In this document: positions 60,690 through 64,000 of the stretch, piece by piece
Layout of the letters: every line of letters starts with the position of its first letter
Numbering within the stretch: position 1 is the first letter of the stretch
Assembly: GCF_949628215.1 (NCBI RefSeq)
Contig: NC_134276.1
Coordinates: 68,426,233-68,490,232 of the forward strand
Source of the DNA: Phalacrocorax aristotelis
Taxonomy: Eukaryota; Chordata; Aves; Suliformes; Phalacrocoracidae
Direction: 5' to 3'
DNA length: 64,000 nucleotides
Position numbers and translations under genes: made by a program
The notes under the pieces: generated by a model
The model's input: the letters and a program-made list of their open reading frames with translations, nothing else
Database searches by the model: none
Told to the model about the DNA's origin: nothing

Positions 60690-61545
60690 GAATCACAGAA
60701 CGGTAGGTGTTGGAAGGGACCTCTGGAGATCATCTTGTCCAACCCCCCGCTTGAGCAGGCACACCCAGAGCAGGGGCACAGGAACGCATCCAGGTGGGGT
60801 TTGAATGTCTCCAGGGAAGGAGACTCCACAGCCTCTGTGGGCAGCCTGTGCCACTGCTCTGGCACCCTCACAGAAGTTTTTTCTCATGCTCAGGCAGAAC
60901 TTCCTGCGTTACAACTTGTGCCTGCTGCCCCTTGGCCTGTCATTGGGCACCACTGAAAAGAGTCCCTTTCCAGGGATGGAGGTGAGGCTGAGTGGCCTAT
61001 AGTTTCCCAGTTCCTCCTTCTTGCCCTTTTTGAAGATTGGAGTGACAATGGCTTTCCTCCAGTCCTCAGGCACCACTCATGTCCTCCACAACCTTTCAAA
61101 GATAATGGAGAGGTGCTTGGCAAGAACATCCACCAGCTCCCATATGACTCACAGGTGCATCTCATTGGGGTGCATGGATCTGTGAGAATCCAGTTTGGGT
61201 AGGTGATCCCTGACCCATTCCTCCTCAAGCAAGGGGAAGTCCTCCTTTCTCCAGATTTCTTCTCTCTCCTCTGGGGGCTGGGATGCCTGGGGTCCCGCCT
61301 TAGCAGTGAAGACTGAAGCAAAGGCAGCATTCAGTGACTCCGCCTTCTCTGCATGCTGTGTCCCCAGGGCCCCCACCTTGTTCAGCAGTGGGCCCACAGT
61401 TTCCACAGTCTTCCTTTTTACTGCTGATGTATTTGAAGAAGCTCCTTTTGTTACTCTCGACATCTCTTGCCAGATTTAGTTCCAAGTGGGCCTTGGCGTT
61501 CCTCATTGCATCACTGCATACCATGAGAGCAAGTTTTAAAAGCTA
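60690..61545 (-). mobile_element. CR1 LINE copy B (arm of inverted repeat)
   Basis: A minus-strand CR1 that starts with the same segment as copy A, breaks off at CCATCCCTGGAAAGG, and resumes at ACTCTTTTCAGTGGTGCCCA, so it lacks about 430 bp that copy A retains. It ends at CACCTACCGTTCTGTGATTC. It extends slightly further 5' than copy A (GCAGTGATGCAATGAGGAA). It lies between the CCDC138 promoter and the RANBP2 3' end. Confidence 0.96.
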
Positions 61546-62020
61546 GAACGACCTTGCCACATATGCAAACTACAGTAATTCAATTGTGCAGTGAGATCAG
61601 AGAAGCCTTGCCACAGCTGATAAACATATAGAGAAGGTAGCAGTAGCAGTGGTCTATGCAGCAGTGGGCATTTCAGGTAACGCCCCACTGCCAGTTAGAT
61701 AGTTCAGTGAAAACAAAGTAATTTAGAAATATTCTATATACAAAAAAATCAGTACACTTCTCTAGCAAAATATCAAAACATTGAAGAACTACTCTCTAGA
61801 CTTCAGGTACTGAAGTGCTGTTCCAAGACTTCAGACAGCACTAACGAGCACCTAGCTGCTAGCTCCCTCAGCCTGCTTTCTGCAGATCCAAATAGCAAGT
61901 TTCAAAGGCCTTCAGTTTACTGACCAGCAATTATCACCTAGAATTTGCATATTCAAAGTAGAGATCTATGACAGCAGGAAGCCATATTATGCAAGTTTTT
62001 CTTTTTTAAACAAACCAGAG
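61546..62020. other. CCDC138-RANBP2 spacer
   Basis: About 475 bp between CR1 copy B and the probable RANBP2 poly(A) site. No feature was recognised. Confidence 0.65.
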
Positions 62021-62302
62021 TGAAGACAAGACATTTATTTTAACAAGACTAAGATTTAATTTTTAAAATTTGACATTTAATACAAATATGTCAGGATAAC
62101 ACAAATACACCTGAAATATGCCAGTGTCTGAACTTTTTAACATGCAAAAATCAATTAGAACACATAAAAACCCCAACTATAAGCTTTAATTTTACATTTA
62201 TACATCAGAAGAGTCCATTTTAAGAAGTTGAAATAATTAGTCAATAATATCTAAATACTGATTTATAACTGCTAGAACATCTGTATACTCAAAGCAATAA
62301 TT
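62020..62302 (-). other. RANBP2: RANBP2 3' UTR (probable extent)
   Basis: AT-rich sequence after the RANBP2 TAG, ending shortly past the AATAAA at 62039-62034. The extent is inferred from that signal only. Confidence 0.55.
62034..62039 (-). terminator. Candidate RANBP2 polyadenylation signal
   Basis: ACATTTATTTTAAC on the + strand contains AATAAA on the minus strand, about 265 nt after the RANBP2 stop codon, in T/A-rich UTR-like sequence. Confidence 0.55.
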
Positions 62303-62608
62303 CTATATTTGCCCACAGTCTGTAATCACAATTCTTCCATTTACTAGCCCTTTAGGAGAACCAAAGGATTCCATCTTTTTCACAACATCCATTCCATCTT
62401 TCACAAACCCAAATACTACATGCTTGAAGTCCAAGTGTTCTGCTTTTTTAAGTGTTATGAAAAACTGAGAATTATTTGTATCCCTGCCCTTATTTGCCAT
62501 TGACAACAATCCAGGACCGGTGTGTTTCACTTCAAAATTCTCATCTTCAAATGATGTTCCATAAATTGACCGTCCACCTGTTCCATCATGGTTAGTTATA
62601 TCACCTCC
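62303..62608 (-). CDS. RANBP2: RANBP2 terminal coding exon: C-terminal cyclophilin domain
   Basis: RANBP2 (NUP358) is the giant nucleoporin of the cytoplasmic filaments, with Ran-binding, zinc-finger, E3 SUMO-ligase and C-terminal cyclophilin-type PPIase domains. This 306-nt exon (101 residues plus TAG) starts after a long T tract and AAG. It encodes [20 protein letters not shown], then [20 protein letters not shown] and [20 protein letters not shown], and ends DCGQI. It is the second half of the cyclophilin fold. CypA Trp121 is His here (EHLDFKH), as in mammalian RANBP2, which fits the weak prolyl-isomerase activity of this domain. The rest of the protein lies beyond the right edge. A separate cyclophilin retrocopy is ruled out by the intact acceptor and the RANBP2-specific [12 protein letters not shown] motif. 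Confidence 0.96.
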   Translation of the reverse strand, partial: GGDITNHDGTGGRSIYGTSFEDENFEVKHTGPGLLSMANKGRDTNNSQFFITLKKAEHLDFKHVVFGFVKDGMDVVKKMESFGSPKGLVNGRIVITDCGQI

Positions 62609-64000
62609 CTTAAAAAAAAAAAACAAATGGGGTGGAGAGACAACAGCATTAATTTACAAGTCCCAAAACAAACCAACAGCACACTTCCTTTCCCTTTCAA
62701 CAGTAAAGACTTTGCTTTGGAAGAACTCATTCTTAGTCTTTGCAAGTACTGTATTTACTTAGATAGAAGGCTTCCCAGCTTCAGCAGTTTTTTTTCATGG
62801 GAATAGAAGCAGTAGTGGAAAGTTTATCCCTTGTTTGTTCTGAACACAGCATTTCATCCTCCTGCTGCACACAGTGCCTGCTCCTCTAGGCCTGTCTTTC
62901 CCACAGCCTGCTTCCTGCATCACTTGGCCCTGACAGCTCAGACCTGCATTATCTCATTGAAGATTAGATAATCTGTCCTTGCTTAGTCCCTGCAGGCACA
63001 GAATTGATCTCCTGAAAAAGGTTAAGGCACCAGTGAAGAGCAATTTCTTGCTTTTGTGCAGGCAGCAGCTTCCGCCACATTACTGCATGCTTAGGAGAGC
63101 TGCTACTGCTAGCAAGCAGTGCCTTTTGTCTTTCTGCAAGGCAAGAAGCCGCTGGCTCCTAATTATTTGGCTATATACATAAAGGTGACAGTATAGGTTA
63201 TCATATCTTTGAAGGAAAGCCTTAATTCTCATTGAAAGGCTTCTCACTGTACCCAGAGAAAGTTCAGGCAAAGAAGAGCAAGCCTAGAATATACTAATAT
63301 CATGTGATAAAAGCTTGCTTTCTGTCAGGGTTCACAAGGTGCAGTTAACTGTTTTAAGAAAGTGTCCCATAAGGATGTGGAACGTCCCAAAACAAGCTTA
63401 AACCCTAAATAAGCAATGCTGCTTTCCTTATCAGAAAGGCACAAAGTTTTAACAAAAAAAAGCCATAAAGGGCATCCTTCAGACACAGGTGATACGTAAA
63501 TCAAGAGACTGGATAATTTTATATTCTGTTGACAAGCCATTCACATATCACTGTCTACTACTGAGTTTGGAGAAGGTTGTGCCTTGTCTTCAGAAATACA
63601 GCGACATGCAGGAGCATTAGTGTAGTGTGTAAGGAAGTTGGTTCATTCTGCCTGTTAGAAGTCACTAAGATGCACCGAGAATTTTAGGAAAGGAAAGGTC
63701 TGAGCCTTCAATCAATCTCCTAAGCCTTCAGCGTTCATGAAGAACTAGCTAGTGCTACCAAATGCACACAGAGGTTTAAAACCACTGTCTACACAGGGGT
63801 TCAGATGCACTGCAGGCTGACACTCTTGGTGAAATATCTGAGTATTTTAAGGAACAGGCCACTGCATGATAATGAGATCTAGAAAACTTTTTAGATAGAA
63901 ACATAAGCATCTAATGTATTTTAAAGTGCACATCATCTGAAACACAAAATGTACTTTAAAATGTAAAAGAAGCCTGGAATGTTAAGTGTTCTTAGCAAGT
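62609..64000 (-). other. RANBP2: RANBP2 intron
   Basis: I found no preceding RANBP2 exon here: no 'GEKGFGF' or 'FHRVIPDF' cyclophilin half appears on the minus strand. The stretch is non-coding and has no recognised repeat. Confidence 0.75.

Larger units (their letters stand above)
57700..61520. repeat. Inverted repeat with about 540-bp arms around CCDC138 exon 1
   Basis: Arms 57700-58241 (+) and 60978-61520 (-) differ by about two substitutions as read by eye (for example GCCAGTCAG versus GCCACTCAG). They share CR1-inactivating stops and indels. The 2.7-kb spacer holds the 3' half of copy A, the CpG-island promoter, exon 1 and the 3' part of copy B. Confidence 0.9.

Noticed and set aside
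62630-64000. Search for the first half of the RANBP2 cyclophilin domain
   Set aside because: No minus-strand frame shows the expected cyclophilin motifs, so that exon lies beyond the window.

Overview
This is vertebrate nuclear DNA, almost certainly avian: intron-rich, AT-rich, and scattered with CR1 LINE fragments that end in the bird-type CR1 3' tail, plus retroviral LTRs that resemble (from memory) LTRs of neoavian birds. The class is secure. 'A neoavian bird rather than chicken' is inference from one LTR family. There are no operons, CRISPR arrays, rRNA or tRNA genes that I can see.

Three protein genes are present in the order EDAR (+), CCDC138 (-), RANBP2 (-), the same neighbourhood as human 2q12 in mirror orientation. 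(1) About 1-13.2 kb: the 3' two-thirds of EDAR, the ectodysplasin receptor of feather, scale, hair and tooth placodes. Seven coding exons run from the end of the extracellular domain through the transmembrane helix to the death domain, followed by a 3' UTR of about 2 kb. The ligand-binding exons lie upstream of the window. (2) About 13.2-22.4 kb: tail-to-tail intergenic DNA with no gene I can support. (3) 23.0-60.3 kb: CCDC138 complete on the minus strand. I assembled 16 coding exons that join in frame (2,157 nt, 718 codons plus stop), from a CpG-island promoter at 60.1-60.5 kb to a TAG at 23.05 kb. (4) About 60.7-62.0 kb: short spacer holding a CR1 copy. (5) 62.3-62.6 kb: the last coding exon of RANBP2 (C-terminal cyclophilin domain); the rest to 64 kb is RANBP2 intron.

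The repeats hold most of the surprises. Two CR1 copies in opposite orientation (57.7-58.9 and 60.7-61.5 kb) are almost identical over about 540 bp and bracket the CCDC138 promoter and first exon; identity falls sharply in their 3' parts, which looks like gene conversion or inverted duplication. CCDC138 intron 4 holds two clear antisense LTRs and a probable third. Intron 9 holds a further LTR-like segment beside an exon. Intron 6 holds a very old CR1/L3-type LINE. Other points: an Ile codon in EDAR at the position of human V370, a NAGNAG acceptor at the EDAR transmembrane exon, and a predicted GC-AG mini-intron in CCDC138.

I found no undescribed gene system. The genes are known families, and the novelty is in genome structure and splice or sequence variants. 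All family comparisons are from memory; no search was run.
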